Shown here in pieces: positions 53,484 to 63,302 of a stretch of DNA of 64,000 nt. A program made the translations under genes and the position numbers. The DNA comes from Lysinibacillus agricola (lineage in GTDB: Bacteria > Bacillota > Bacilli > Bacillales_A > Planococcaceae). Numbering within the stretch: position 1 is the stretch's first letter; the number at the start of each line of letters is the position of its first letter. The stretch spans positions 5,221,904 to 5,285,903 of the forward strand of contig NZ_CP067341.1 of the NCBI RefSeq assembly GCF_016638705.1, read 5' to 3'. Below the pieces are notes generated by a model, which saw only the letters and a list, made by a program, of their open reading frames with translations, did not search any database and was not told where the DNA came from.

Positions 53484-54237
53484 TTTTAATCACTTCCCTC
53501 GCCATCTCTAAATAAACTTCTGCACCTCTTGATTTTGCGTCATAAATGATAATTGGCTGTCCATGACTTGGAGCCTCACTTAATCGCACATTACGAGGAA
53601 TAATTGTTTTGTATACTTTATCTTGGAAATATTTTTTTACTTCATCAATAACTTGTAAGCCTAGGTTCGTTCGTGCATCGAGCATCGTCAATAATACACC
53701 ATCAATGTATAATTGCTGATTTAAATGCTTCTGCACTAAACGGACGGTTGATAACAACTGACTTAGCCCCTCTAAAGCGTAATATTCGCATTGTACAGGA
53801 ATAATAAGTGCATCCGATGCAGTTAAAGCATTAATTGTTAAAAGCCCTAACGAAGGCGGGCAATCAATAATAATATAATCATAGTCTTCTTTTACATCTT
53901 GAAGTGCATGCTTTAAACGTACTTCTCTTGAAATTGTCGAAACTAATTCAATTTCTGCTCCGGCTAGTGAAATGGTTGCTGGAACAATTGCTAAGTTTTC
54001 GACATTTGTTTGTTGAATGACATTTTCAACGTTTTCATCATCAATTAACACATCATAAATACAGCCTTGAAGATCTCCTTTATTAACACCAAGTCCACTT
54101 GTTGTATTTCCCTGTGGATCAGTATCGATTAAGAGTACTTTCTTCCCTAAATATGCTAGACAAGCGCTCAAATTGACCGATGTCGTTGTTTTTCCTACGC
54201 CACCCTTTTGATTGGCGATTGCTATAATTCTACCCAT
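53476..54237 (-). CDS. parA: Chromosome partitioning ATPase ParA (Soj)
   Basis: 253 residues with the deviant Walker A 'KGGVGKTT' (11-18), 'DTDPQGN' and 'IIDCPPSLG'. It binds DNA as an ATP dimer and, with ParB, controls origin separation and DnaA activity. Start 54237 gives 'MGRIIAIANQKGGVGKTTTS'. Located between noc and parB. Confidence 0.97.
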   Translation of the reverse strand: MGRIIAIANQKGGVGKTTTSVNLSACLAYLGKKVLLIDTDPQGNTTSGLGVNKGDLQGCIYDVLIDDENVENVIQQTNVENLAIVPATISLAGAEIELVSTISREVRLKHALQDVKEDYDYIIIDCPPSLGLLTINALTASDALIIPVQCEYYALEGLSQLLSTVRLVQKHLNQQLYIDGVLLTMLDARTNLGLQVIDEVKKYFQDKVYKTIIPRNVRLSEAPSHGQPIIIYDAKSRGAEVYLEMAREVIKNG

Positions 54238-54374
54238 TTAAAAGCACCTGCTTTCATTTATCAAAGTTCGCTTTGACAAATCCATTTGTAAAATCACTGT
54301 TCAATACCGCTATCTTACTTTCATTCTATCAAAAAAACACAACAGAGTTGTATAAAATATTAAGAATATATGCA

Positions 54375-54419
54375 AAAAAAGGAGGTATCTCAGAAATATT
54401 TCTGAGATACCTCCTTTTT
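54375..54419. terminator. Perfect palindromic terminator
   Basis: AAAAAGGAGGTATCTCAGAA and its complement TTCTGAGATACCTCCTTTTT face each other nearly without loop. It ends the noc transcript before parA. Confidence 0.85.
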
Positions 54420-54435
54420 ACAGAGATATAAAAGT

Positions 54436-54557
54436 GGTTTATCATCATAACGTAGGTTTGATTTCCGTTCCGACTGGGGGCGTCCAGCCGGAACGGAAAT
54501 CACCTTATATACATGGCTTACGTTTTACAAATGGCATCCCCAACTATTGGTGATGCC
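54436..54557 (+). repeat. Dispersed GC-rich repeat, copy 6 (short)
   Basis: The ends ATCATCATAACGTAGG and CCCAACTATTGGTGATGCC are kept. The centre is collapsed into a nearly perfect hairpin: TGATTTCCGTTCCG with CGGAACGGAAATCA. Together with the terminator it fills the noc-parA gap (54238-54602). Confidence 0.65.
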
Positions 54558-54602
54558 ATAAAAGTCAATTCTTTATTTTTCTAATATAACTTCAATCACG
54601 AC

Positions 54603-55502
54603 TTACGACTTTTTCTTTTTAGGTATTTTCACTGTGATTTGATAATATTCCTCTGTATCTTCTTCTTCAGTCTTAACTGTTATACCGCTCTTTGTTACCA
54701 TAGATAACGATTGTTTAATCGTATTTAAAGCAATGCGTACGTCTTTACTAATGGCCTTACGTTTCGGCTTTACTTTCTTCGGTTCCGCTTCTTCTTGAAC
54801 TTCTGCTTCTGGATGTAATAAAGAATAAATCTGCTCTTCTAACTGACGAACATTCCAATCATTTTCTATCGTTTGCTGTAAAACTGCTAGCTGTAATGGC
54901 TGATCTTTAATCGCAATTAATGCACGTGCATGTCGTTCAGAAATTTCACGCTTCAAAATAGCTTGCTGCACTTCTTCAGGCAGCTTTAATAAACGTAATT
55001 TATTGGCTACCGTGGATTGTCCTTTTCCAAGTCGTTGGGCTAGAGCTTCTTGTGTCAGCTCATGAAGCTCTAATAATTTTTGATAGGCGACAGCTTCTTC
55101 AATTGCAGTTAACTCCTCACGCTGCAGGTTCTCGATTAACGCGATAGAAGCTGTTTCCTTATCAGTTAAATTTCTTATAATGGCAGGAACTTCTGTCCAT
55201 TGTAGCTTTTTCATTGCTCGATAACGACGCTCACCAGCAATGATTTCATATTGATTTTCTAATGTTCTACGTACAACAATTGGCTGAATCACACCATGCG
55301 TATGAATGGTTCTTGATAATTCTTCAATTTTTTCATCATCAAAAATAGTACGTGGCTGAAAACGGTTAGGCACAATTTGATCAATAGGCAGCTTTATAAC
55401 CTCTTCTGCTGCATGAACCGCCTCTGCTTGTTCTACTTCATTTTTCACAATAGGCTCAGTTTTATTCCCGCCTCCAAAAAAACGTGAAAAAGGACTTTTC
55501 AT
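54603..55502 (-). CDS. noc: Nucleoid occlusion protein Noc
   Basis: 299 residues, a ParB paralogue: N-terminal amphipathic segment ('[13 protein letters not shown]'), CTPase domain with '[20 protein letters not shown]' and '[11 protein letters not shown]', helix-turn-helix ('[20 protein letters not shown]') and C-terminal dimer domain. It coats the chromosome and membrane to keep division away from DNA. Distinguished from ParB by position next to rsmG and by the membrane-binding N-terminus. Confidence 0.93.
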   Translation of the reverse strand: MKSPFSRFFGGGNKTEPIVKNEVEQAEAVHAAEEVIKLPIDQIVPNRFQPRTIFDDEKIEELSRTIHTHGVIQPIVVRRTLENQYEIIAGERRYRAMKKLQWTEVPAIIRNLTDKETASIALIENLQREELTAIEEAVAYQKLLELHELTQEALAQRLGKGQSTVANKLRLLKLPEEVQQAILKREISERHARALIAIKDQPLQLAVLQQTIENDWNVRQLEEQIYSLLHPEAEVQEEAEPKKVKPKRKAISKDVRIALNTIKQSLSMVTKSGITVKTEEEDTEEYYQITVKIPKKKKS

Positions 55503-55661
55503 CCAAGTGGCACCACCTTTAAGTAACTATCTTGCTCTGTGTCATTCTATTATTATTTATTATATTTCCTAAAATGTATATAGTTCATAGATGTCATTTG
55601 CGTGAACCATCCATAACTAGTATGTATGCTCAAAACAGAAAAAATATTTTCTACTTTGAGA

Positions 55662-55677
55662 AGTTTCACATGAAACA
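55662..55677. promoter_or_regulatory. Degenerate parS-like site between noc and rsmG
   Basis: AGTTTCACATGAAACA differs from the parS consensus at positions 1 and 9, so it keeps 14 of 16 bases but breaks the CACGTG centre. Binding may be weak. Confidence 0.5.
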
Positions 55678-55681
55678 CTAA

Positions 55682-56398
55682 TTATTGAATCGGTGTTTTA
55701 TTTGGTACACCTGGTTTACGCGGATATTTTTTGGGTGTTCCTTTTATTTTATCAAAGATATATAAAATGCGGTCACTTTCTTCAACAGGTAATTGGAAAG
55801 AAAATTCTTCTTTTAAAGTAACCCCTAATGTAGTCAATGCTTTTTTTGCGTCTTTTAATTCTTCTGCACCTGCTGCTGCTTTTAAAGCAACAAAATAGCC
55901 ACCTTGTTTTGCTAGTGGTACACATAACTCCGATAAGACCGATAAACGGGCTACTGCACGGGCTGTTACAACGTCAAATTGCTCACGATATTTCGCATTT
56001 TGAGCAAATTCCTCTGCACGTGCGTGTACAAAATGCATATTCTCTAATTGTAATTCATCACTTAAATGATTTAAAAATGTAATTCTTTTATTTAATGAAT
56101 CCACAATTGTTACGTGTAAATGCGGGAAACAGATTTTAATTGGAATACTTGGGAAACCAGCTCCTGCTCCAACATCACAAACTGTCGTCACCTTTGAAAA
56201 ATCAAAATAGAAAGAGGGACTAATCGAATCATAAAAGTGTTTTAAATAAACACCTTCTACATCGGTAATAGCAGTTAAATTCATCTTTTCATTCCACTCA
56301 ACAAGTAACTCAAAGTATTTTTTAAATTGAGCAATCTGCTTTTCAGAAAGTTCGATACCCTTCTCCTTTAGCGCCTCAATAAATTGTTGTTCGTTCAT
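55682..56398 (-). CDS. rsmG: 16S rRNA (guanine527-N7)-methyltransferase RsmG
   Basis: 238 residues. SAM-binding motif '[17 protein letters not shown]' near 72, '[19 protein letters not shown]' and 'VTARAVARL'. It methylates G527 of 16S rRNA; loss gives mild streptomycin resistance. Ends with an unusual basic tail ('[17 protein letters not shown]') that is normal for Bacillus. Confidence 0.95.
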   Translation of the reverse strand: MNEQQFIEALKEKGIELSEKQIAQFKKYFELLVEWNEKMNLTAITDVEGVYLKHFYDSISPSFYFDFSKVTTVCDVGAGAGFPSIPIKICFPHLHVTIVDSLNKRITFLNHLSDELQLENMHFVHARAEEFAQNAKYREQFDVVTARAVARLSVLSELCVPLAKQGGYFVALKAAAGAEELKDAKKALTTLGVTLKEEFSFQLPVEESDRILYIFDKIKGTPKKYPRKPGVPNKTPIQ

Positions 56399-56515
56399 GT
56401 AAAGTCTCCTTTATCTATATGGCTTTACTATCTCTAACATTGACTTGTAAGTCATGTATCCGCTCACATTCCCCAAATCAACTACGTAAAAATAGGATAG
56501 CCTTAAAAATAGGAA

Positions 56516-56537
56516 GCGGGCACAATGGTATGCCCGC
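56516..56537 (-). terminator. Terminator of mnmEG
   Basis: GCGGGCA pairs with TGCCCGC around a loop of 8 bases, with TATTTTT following on the minus strand, about 30 bases past the mnmG stop. Confidence 0.7.
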
Positions 56538-56566
56538 CTCTTATTCACTTTACTGCTCTTACTTAA

Positions 56567-58462
56567 TTATTCACCGCTGACACGTGCGATTTTACCCTGC
56601 TCAATATAAACGAGTAATATTGAAATATCTGCTGGGTTTACACCAGAGATTCGTGATGCTTGAGCAATAGAAAGTGGTGTAACTTGTTTTAATTTTTGTC
56701 GCGCTTCTGTTGCTAGACCTGAAATAGCGTCATAATCAATATTTTCAGGGATTTTTTTATTCTCCATTTTATGAAGCTTTTCAACTTGTTGCAATGCTTT
56801 TTCAATATAACCTTCATATTTAAGCTGAATTTCAACTTGTTCCTTCACTTCATCCACAAACTCTATGTCTGCTGGAATTAACGAAGAAATTAAATCATAA
56901 TGCATTTCTGGACGTTTTAATAAATCTGCTCCACGAATACCATCTTTTAGCTCACTACCACCTACAGAGCGAATAGCAGCTTGTGTTGCTTCATTTGGTT
57001 TAATAATAACTTCACGAAGACGTCCAATTTCGTTATCAATCAGCTCTTTTTTCTCATTAAATCTTGTATATCTTTCATCAGAAATCATACCCATATTATA
57101 ACCTAGCTTTAATAAACGTAAATCTGCGTTATCATGACGAAGTAGTAAACGATATTCTGCACGAGATGTTAGTAAACGATACGGCTCATTTGTTCCTTTT
57201 GTTACTAGATCATCAATTAATACGCCAATATAGGCATCTGAACGACTTAAGATCAATTCTTCTTTACCAAGTACATTAGCAGCAGCATTCATCCCAGCCA
57301 TTAAGCCTTGGGCAGCTGCTTCCTCATAACCTGATGTTCCGTTAATTTGGCCAGCTGTATATAAGCCTTTAATACGTTTTGTTTCTAAAGTTGGCCATAA
57401 TTGTGTTGGCACGATTGCATCATACTCAATAGCGTAGCCAGCACGCATCATTTCTGCATTTTCTAAACCTGGAATTGATTTTAATAAACGTGTTTGTACA
57501 TGCTCTGGTAAGCTAGTAGATAAACCTTGTACATATACTTCACGTGTATTGCGACCTTCTGGCTCTAAGAAAATTTGGTGGCGCGGTTTATCGTTAAATC
57601 GCACAACTTTGTCTTCAATAGAAGGGCAATAACGAGGACCCGTTCCTTTAATCATCCCTGAGTACATCGGTGAAAGATGTAGGTTAGCCTCGATAATTTC
57701 ATGTGTTTCTGGGCTTGTATAAGTTAACCAGCAAGGAAGTTGATCCATGATGAATTCAGTTGTTTCAAAGCTGAATGCATGTGGAACATCATCTCCTGGT
57801 TGAATCTCTGTTTTATCATAATCAATTGTACGGTTATTCACTCGTGGTGGAGTACCTGTTTTAAAACGCACAAGGTCAAAACCAAGCTCTTTTAAGTTAT
57901 CAGCTAAACGAATGGACGGTTGTTGGTTATTAGGCCCACTTGAATATTTTACGTCACCAATAATGATTTCACCGCGAAGGAATGTACCTGTTGTGATAAC
58001 AACTGTTTTAGCGCGGTATATAGCACCAATTTGTGTAATAACACCTTTTACTTCCCCGTCTTCAATTATTAGCTCTTCCACCATTCCTTGCTGAATTGTT
58101 AAGTTTTCAGTTTCCTCCAACATGCGTTTCATTTCTTGTTGGTATAGAACTTTGTCCGCTTGTGCACGTAATGCACGTACAGCAGGACCTTTCCCTGTAT
58201 TTAACATACGCATTTGAATATGCGTTTTATCTATAACTTTCCCCATGACGCCACCTAATGCGTCAAGTTCTCGTACTACGATTCCTTTGGCAGGACCACC
58301 AATGGATGGATTGCATGGCATAAATGCAATCATATCTAAATTGATTGTTAACATCAGTGTGTTAGCACCCATTTTGGCAGCGGCGTGTGCAGCTTCAGAA
58401 CCTGCATGACCTGCGCCAATTACGATAACATCAAACGTGCCTGCCTCATATTTTGTTGGCAT
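56567..58462 (-). CDS. mnmG: tRNA uridine 5-carboxymethylaminomethyl synthesis enzyme MnmG (GidA)
   Basis: 631 residues. FAD motif '[20 protein letters not shown]' (15-34), '[11 protein letters not shown]', '[13 protein letters not shown]' and the C-terminal tRNA-binding domain ('LEATARQKLKQ'-like '[20 protein letters not shown]'). With MnmE it modifies wobble uridines of several tRNAs. ATG 58462 lies 28 bases after mnmE. Confidence 0.96.
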   Translation of the reverse strand: MPTKYEAGTFDVIVIGAGHAGSEAAHAAAKMGANTLMLTINLDMIAFMPCNPSIGGPAKGIVVRELDALGGVMGKVIDKTHIQMRMLNTGKGPAVRALRAQADKVLYQQEMKRMLEETENLTIQQGMVEELIIEDGEVKGVITQIGAIYRAKTVVITTGTFLRGEIIIGDVKYSSGPNNQQPSIRLADNLKELGFDLVRFKTGTPPRVNNRTIDYDKTEIQPGDDVPHAFSFETTEFIMDQLPCWLTYTSPETHEIIEANLHLSPMYSGMIKGTGPRYCPSIEDKVVRFNDKPRHQIFLEPEGRNTREVYVQGLSTSLPEHVQTRLLKSIPGLENAEMMRAGYAIEYDAIVPTQLWPTLETKRIKGLYTAGQINGTSGYEEAAAQGLMAGMNAAANVLGKEELILSRSDAYIGVLIDDLVTKGTNEPYRLLTSRAEYRLLLRHDNADLRLLKLGYNMGMISDERYTRFNEKKELIDNEIGRLREVIIKPNEATQAAIRSVGGSELKDGIRGADLLKRPEMHYDLISSLIPADIEFVDEVKEQVEIQLKYEGYIEKALQQVEKLHKMENKKIPENIDYDAISGLATEARQKLKQVTPLSIAQASRISGVNPADISILLVYIEQGKIARVSGE

Positions 58463-58490
58463 AGCTCGTATCTTCCTTTCTTTAGTAAAA

Positions 58491-59876
58491 TTATTTTCCT
58501 AAGCAGAACTGTGAAAATAACTGATTGATTAGGCTTTCCTGTACTGTGTCACCGATAATTTCACCAAGTATTTCCCATGTTCTTGTTACATCTATTTGCA
58601 CCATATCAACAGGCACACCAGCTTGTGCTGCAGCTAATGCATCCTCGACCGTTGCCTGTGCTTGATGAAGTAATGCAATATGTCTTGCATTTGAAACATA
58701 TGTTAAATCGCCCGCTTCAATTTGCCCTTCAAAGAATAACGCGGCAATCGCTTCCTCTAGCTCTGTGATACCCTCTTCTTGTAAAAGAGAAGTTGTCACA
58801 ACGCGATGTTTGCCTGCTAGCTCTTTGACGCGTGCTACATCAATTTTTTGCGGAAGATCTGTTTTATTGACAATAACGATGTAATCCATCGCCTCAATTG
58901 TTTCGAATAGACGCTCATCCTCAGCAGTCAATTCTTCTGCGTAGTTTAAAACAAATAAAATTAAATCTGCGCCACGTAACGCTTCACGTGAACGTTCAAC
59001 ACCAATTCGTTCAACGATATCCTCTGTCTCTCGAATACCAGCCGTATCGACTAAACGAAGCGGAACACCACGTATATTCACGTACTCTTCTATAATATCA
59101 CGAGTTGTACCCGCTATATCTGTCACAATAGCCTTATTCTCCTGTACTAAACTATTTAAAAGAGAAGATTTCCCAACGTTTGGGCGGCCTAAAATAACAG
59201 TTGATAGACCCTCTCGTAATATTTTCCCCTGAGAAGATGTTTGCAAAAGTTTAATAATTTCATTTCGTACCCATGTACATTTTTCTACTAATATTGGTAC
59301 CGTCATCTCTTCTACATCATCATACTCCGGATAATCTATATTAACCTCTACTTGCGCTAATGTCTCTAGTAATGCTTGGCGTAAGTCACCAATTAAACGC
59401 GATAATTTGCCATCCATTTGTCCCAACGCAACATTCATCGCTCTATCAGTTTTTGCTCTTATTAAATCCATGACTGCTTCAGCCTGTGATAAATCGATAC
59501 GTCCATTTAAGAATGCGCGTTTTGTAAATTCACCTGGCTCTGCGAGTCTTGCTCCATTTGTTAATGCTAGCTTTAATACACGGTTCACCGAAACTAGTCC
59601 CCCGTGACAGTTAATTTCTATTACATCCTCACGAGTGAATGTTTTAGGTCCGCGCATTAATGACAGCATTACTTCCTCTACAACCTCATTTGTCTTTGGA
59701 TCGACCAAATGTCCATAATGAATTGTATGTGAAGCCTTCGTTGTTAAACTTTTACCACCAGGCGATCTGAATATTTTATCTGCAATCGCGACTGCTTCGT
59801 CCCCACTTAAACGAACAATAGCAATAGCTCCTTCACCCATAGGTGTGGATATCGCAGCAATTGTATCGAACTCCAT
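58491..59876 (-). CDS. mnmE: tRNA modification GTPase MnmE (TrmE/ThdF)
   Basis: 461 residues: N-terminal formyl-THF-binding domain ('[20 protein letters not shown]'), helical domain, inserted G domain with G1 'GRPNVGKSS' (230-238), 'DTAGIRE' and 'NKTD', and the catalytic C-terminal 'CLGK'. Partner of MnmG. A cluster of DnaA boxes lies directly upstream, as known for thdF in B. subtilis. Confidence 0.96.
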   Translation of the reverse strand: MEFDTIAAISTPMGEGAIAIVRLSGDEAVAIADKIFRSPGGKSLTTKASHTIHYGHLVDPKTNEVVEEVMLSLMRGPKTFTREDVIEINCHGGLVSVNRVLKLALTNGARLAEPGEFTKRAFLNGRIDLSQAEAVMDLIRAKTDRAMNVALGQMDGKLSRLIGDLRQALLETLAQVEVNIDYPEYDDVEEMTVPILVEKCTWVRNEIIKLLQTSSQGKILREGLSTVILGRPNVGKSSLLNSLVQENKAIVTDIAGTTRDIIEEYVNIRGVPLRLVDTAGIRETEDIVERIGVERSREALRGADLILFVLNYAEELTAEDERLFETIEAMDYIVIVNKTDLPQKIDVARVKELAGKHRVVTTSLLQEEGITELEEAIAALFFEGQIEAGDLTYVSNARHIALLHQAQATVEDALAAAQAGVPVDMVQIDVTRTWEILGEIIGDTVQESLINQLFSQFCLGK

Positions 59877-59894
59877 TTAATGACCTCCTTAACG

Positions 59895-60099
59895 TTATCC
59901 ACATGTGGATAAACAAAACCGACCAATACTTACTAACACCTTAGACTAACATATTTTCTGCAAAATCTAAAGTAAGGATCATTTCCAATTGTGGATAATC
60001 AGAAAGCTTTACATTATAGCACGTATTTCGACAAGAATTGCGAATGCTAGAACATTAAATCTTTAACCTAAACGAAAACTATCCCCTCTGTTGTCCACA
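59895..60099. promoter_or_regulatory. DnaA-box cluster upstream of mnmE
   Basis: TTATCCACA at 59895-59903, TGTGGATAA at 59904-59912 (adjacent, forming a dyad) and at 59990-59998, plus TTGTCCACA at 60091-60099. The first pair lies 18 bases before mnmE, where DnaA binding would block its promoter or start. Confidence 0.75.
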
Positions 60100-60192
60100 A
60101 TTAAAAATTAAAAATCTTATAGTTAGTTGATTTAACAGATAAAAAATCAAAATGGTCGATGGAATCTTTGTAAATGTTGTGGCGCTTTAAAT

Positions 60193-60295
60193 GAGGGTGA
60201 TTTCCGTTCCAGGCTACTCGCTTTCCTGTAGGCGAGCGGCGAGCCGCTTCCTCTGCTTTCGCTCCGTGCAGGGTCTCGCCTGTCTCAACGATAGC
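60193..60295 (+). repeat. Dispersed GC-rich repeat, copy 7 (diverged)
   Basis: Keeps GGGTGATTTCCGTTCC, CTCGCTTTCCTGTAGGCGAG, GAGCCGCTTC and CAGGGTCTCGCCTGTCTC, but the ends are lost. A separate subrepeat (TGTCGCTTTGCTTTCGCATAG) lies at about 60405-60425. Confidence 0.5.
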
Positions 60296-60450
60296 ATAGA
60301 ATTTTTATAAATTTTATTCAATTCATGAGTGAACACTATGGCTATTCACCATAATCAAACAAAATAGACTTATTGCAGTGAAGTGATTGTACATCTGTTA
60401 TTACTGTCGCTTTGCTTTCGCATAGATAAAACATTGCTGAAGTTTCATTT

Positions 60451-60701
60451 TAATATATTAGTGTCATGCCAGAAGATATATGCAAATGTAAAGTGGTTGA
60501 TTGGAGTGGAGGCTGGGCGACTCCTTGGGGATTAGCGTCACAGATGAGACCCTGGAGCGAGCAACGCGAGTGAAGCGGCTCATCGGACGCCCCCAGGAAA
60601 GCGCCCAGTCGGAACGGAAATCAACCCCTCGCTTTGCCGAAGAGCCATACTTTCTTTAATAGAACACCTTAATTTCACTGACATAATAGTTTTTCAACAA
60701 C
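60451..60701 (-). repeat. Dispersed GC-rich repeat, copy 8 (long subfamily, inverted)
   Basis: On the minus strand it runs from GTTGTTGAAAAACTAT through GTATGGCTCTTCGGCAAA, GGTTGATTTCCGTTCCGACT, GGGGGCGTCCGATGAGCCGC, CCCCAAGGAGTCGCCCAGCC to AATCAACCACTT and CATATATCTTCTGGCATG. Both outer flanks match copy 4, but with a cleaner centre. The gap 59877-60772 contains no gene besides these repeats, the DnaA boxes and a terminator. Confidence 0.7.
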
Positions 60702-60710
60702 ATAAAAAAA

Positions 60711-60741
60711 AAGCCATTCTATCATGACGATAAAATGACTT
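60711..60741 (-). terminator. Terminator of the yidC-jag transcript
   Basis: On the minus strand AAGTCATTTTATC pairs with GATAGAATGGCTT (a few mismatches) and is followed by TTTTTTTTT, 32 bases past jag. Confidence 0.7.
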
Positions 60742-60772
60742 TAGGTGTTTGTCTGTATGTTCTTTACGAAGT

Positions 60773-61582
60773 TTAGCCGTTCTTTACAGGCTCAATGACT
60801 AAATAACGATTAGGCTCCGTTCCTTCTGAGTATGTTTCAATATCAAGGCGGTTTGCCAATTGATTATGAATAACTTTTCTTTCGTACGACTGCATGGGTT
60901 CAAATGTCACTCGCTGATTTAAACGAAGTGCTTTATCCGCCATACGATCTGCCAGTAACTCCAAAGCTTCTTGGCGACGCTCACGATAGTTTTCTACGTC
61001 TAATTTCACCATTAAGAACTGCTTGGCACTTTTATTTAACACAAGGTGTGTTAATTGCTGCAAGGAATTTAATGTTTGACCACGTTTCCCTATAAGCAGT
61101 GCAGCTTTCTCACTTTTCAGTTGAAATAATACATATTTTCCTTCACGTGTCGTTTCAATTTCAAGATCATGAATATCCAATTGTTCAGCAATATTGACTA
61201 AATAAGTCTTTGCATCTTCAATTGGGTTTACTGAGGTTTCTTCTTCCTCTTTTTGTTCCTCTACGACTTGTTGAACAGCTTCGATATCACTTTGTTGTTC
61301 AGAAACTTGTGAACTTATTGTTTCAACATCATCTAATACTGTTGATTCGACAAATTGAGTCGTATTTCGCTGTTCAGCTTTTTCTTCCTCAATCGTTGGT
61401 CGAACCTGTACTTCCTTTACTGTTACACGAACTTCTGCAGATCGTGCCCCAAAACCTAAAAATCCTTTTTTACCTTCTTGTAAAACTTCAACATCTACTT
61501 GTTCACGGGTTTTGCCAAGTTTCTGTAACGCCAATGAGATCGCTTCTTGTGTTGTTGCGCCTATTTGCGTAAGTTGTTTCAC
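60773..61582 (-). CDS. jag: RNA-binding protein Jag (KhpB/EloR)
   Basis: 269 residues: Jag-N domain ('GATTQEAISLALQKLGKTRE', 'KGFLGFGARSAEVRV'), an acidic Glu/Gln-rich linker (about 55-120), a KH domain ('LLIGKRGQTLNSLQQL') and an R3H domain ('RVTFEPMQSYERKVIHNQLA'). It binds RNA and affects cell elongation and sporulation together with YidC. Longer than the B. subtilis protein because of the linker. Overlaps yidC by four bases. Confidence 0.94.
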   Translation of the reverse strand: MKQLTQIGATTQEAISLALQKLGKTREQVDVEVLQEGKKGFLGFGARSAEVRVTVKEVQVRPTIEEEKAEQRNTTQFVESTVLDDVETISSQVSEQQSDIEAVQQVVEEQKEEEETSVNPIEDAKTYLVNIAEQLDIHDLEIETTREGKYVLFQLKSEKAALLIGKRGQTLNSLQQLTHLVLNKSAKQFLMVKLDVENYRERRQEALELLADRMADKALRLNQRVTFEPMQSYERKVIHNQLANRLDIETYSEGTEPNRYLVIEPVKNG

Positions 61583-62349
61583 TTTTGAGCCCCTCCATTT
61601 TGAGCAGGTTGTGTTTTATCTTTTTTCCAAGGTTTATAAATAAACAGGTTTTGAGCAATCGAAATTATGTTACCGATTACCCAGTATAGTGGTAATGCTG
61701 CTGGTAATGCCATACCGAAAGCAATAATCATAAATGGCATAATGTACATCATTATTTTCATTTGAGGGTTATCCATCGCTGGGCCCGTACGTAAAACGAT
61801 AAATTGAATTAAACCAGCAATAATTGCTAATGCCGGTGCAGGTTCTGCTAACGGGAAAATAAAGAAATTCCCTAAATCGTAAGCAGGTGTAGCATTCATA
61901 CGACTAATCGCATGGTAGAAACCCATTAAAATTGGCATTTGAATGAATACAGGTAAACATCCAGCAAGTGGATTGACACCAGACTCACTCATAAGCTGCA
62001 TCATCTCTTTTTGATACTGTTGCTGTGTCTGTGCATCCTTAGAAGCATACTTCTTTTGCAATTCCTTCAATTTCGGCTGAATTTCTTGCATTTTTTTAGA
62101 GCTCTTTGTTTGTTTAATCATCAATGGAAGTATTGCTAAACGAATGATAATCGTTACAATAATGATCCCCCATGCATATGAACCGAGCATATCAGCAAAG
62201 TATTTAATCGCTGATACTAAAGGCCAAACAATGAATTCATTCCAGAAGCCTGTGCTTTCTTTGGAGATTGGTTCTTTGAATTCTGTACAACCAGATAGTA
62301 GTAATACTACTGAAGCTAGCGACAAAATTACCCAAAGTTGTTTCTTCAA
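61579..62349 (-). CDS. yidC: Membrane protein insertase YidC (SpoIIIJ type)
   Basis: 256 residues. A lipoprotein signal peptide ends in 'LLLSGC' with the lipid-carrying Cys at 21. Five membrane spans follow with the family core 'IIRLAILPLMIKQTKSSKKM' (the Arg in the groove), 'NPLAGCLPVFIQMPILMGFY' and a basic tail. It inserts membrane proteins; the SpoIIIJ type is also needed in the forespore. It lies in rpmH-rnpA-yidC-jag order. Confidence 0.95.
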   Translation of the reverse strand: MKKQLWVILSLASVVLLLSGCTEFKEPISKESTGFWNEFIVWPLVSAIKYFADMLGSYAWGIIIVTIIIRLAILPLMIKQTKSSKKMQEIQPKLKELQKKYASKDAQTQQQYQKEMMQLMSESGVNPLAGCLPVFIQMPILMGFYHAISRMNATPAYDLGNFFIFPLAEPAPALAIIAGLIQFIVLRTGPAMDNPQMKIMMYIMPFMIIAFGMALPAALPLYWVIGNIISIAQNLFIYKPWKKDKTQPAQNGGAQK

Positions 62350-62721
62350 CCTTCTTCCCCCTACAAATACTATTCACTTTTTCTAAAACTATATGCGTTC
62401 TTCTTCTTTATACATTTACAGTTTCCTGCTACTGAATAAAGTTATCAGTTATTTTATCATGCATATAACGTTTCACTCTACTAAATATTCTAACAATGTA
62501 CACATATTTGCTAAGTAATGTTACTAATTTTTCATATATTACAGCGAAACTAAATTTCAAAATACCCCTATACGTATTTTCAATAACTTCACTTTCGTGC
62601 AGAAATGCTTCGTCCGAAGGCTTTTTCCTCATTCAGTAGGCGTTTGGACACCCAGCAAAAAGGATTAACATCCGTATTCATCTATAAAGGTGCTATTTCA
62701 CCACTTTGGTTGCCATCCATA
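62350..62721. other. Gap between rnpA and yidC
   Basis: A 67-codon minus-strand frame (62429-62632) has no clear family and a weak site; I do not call it a gene. No yidD-like gene is seen here. The stretch should hold the promoter for yidC-jag. Confidence 0.35.
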
Positions 62722-63066
62722 TTACGTTTTCTTCAATACTTTTGCGATTCGTAGTACATGCTGCAAACTTTGTTTCACTTCATGAAAATCCATAGTGGCC
62801 GCCGGTTGTCTGGCGATAATAACATAGTCCATATTCGGCTTAAGCTCATCTTTTAATTCATGAATACTTTGTCGAATATAGCGTTTGATCTGGTTGCGTG
62901 TTACCGCATTCCCAAGCTTTTTACTAACTGATAAACCTACTCGAAATTCCGTTTGTCCCTCTTTTTCTAAAAAATAAACGACAAACTGACGATTAGCGAA
63001 AGATTTACCCTTTTTAAACACCTTTTGAAAATCATCGTTTTTTTTCACTCGTTGGCGTTTTTTCAT
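62722..63066 (-). CDS. rnpA: Ribonuclease P protein component
   Basis: 114 residues from ATG 63066 ('[20 protein letters not shown]'); an earlier GTG overlaps the site AGCAGGTGA. The RNR motif is seen in '[17 protein letters not shown]'. It helps RNase P RNA process tRNA 5' ends. Confidence 0.96.
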   Translation of the reverse strand: MKKRQRVKKNDDFQKVFKKGKSFANRQFVVYFLEKEGQTEFRVGLSVSKKLGNAVTRNQIKRYIRQSIHELKDELKPNMDYVIIARQPAATMDFHEVKQSLQHVLRIAKVLKKT

Positions 63067-63138
63067 TACTTTCACCTGCTACTAGATAATTATCCTTTGA
63101 TCCTCATTTCTAGGTTTCCCAAAAATAAAGAAAAAAAA

Positions 63139-63162
63139 GACCACTGATGTGGCTCAGTGGAC
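63139..63162 (-). terminator. Attenuator-type hairpin between rpmH and rnpA
   Basis: On the minus strand GTCCACTG pairs with CAGTGGTC, followed by TTTTTTTT. Since rnpA follows within 100 bases, part of the transcripts would end here, giving more L34 than RnpA. Confidence 0.7.
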
Positions 63163-63167
63163 TTATT

Positions 63168-63302
63168 TTATGCTGATAATACTTTTCTTCCTTTACGACG
63201 ACGAGCAGCAAGAACTTTGCGACCGTTTTTCGTGCTCATACGTGCGCGGAAACCGTGAACTTTGCTGTGCTTACGTTTTTTTGGTTGGTAAGTACGTTTC
63301 AT
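63168..63302 (-). CDS. rpmH: 50S ribosomal protein L34
   Basis: 44 residues beginning '[20 protein letters not shown]' and ending '[10 protein letters not shown]', the universal L34 sequence. ATG 63302 follows AGGAGGTG. First gene on the minus strand from oriC. Confidence 0.98.
   Translation of the reverse strand: MKRTYQPKKRKHSKVHGFRARMSTKNGRKVLAARRRKGRKVLSA

Noticed and set aside
58976..58998. CTTCACGTGAACG inside mnmE as a parS site
   Set aside because: Only the central bases match; the flanking TGTT/AACA are not kept.
62429..62632. 67-codon frame between rnpA and yidC
   Set aside because: It is not a YidD-like protein, has no recognised family and a weak start; the composition looks like intergenic AT-rich DNA.
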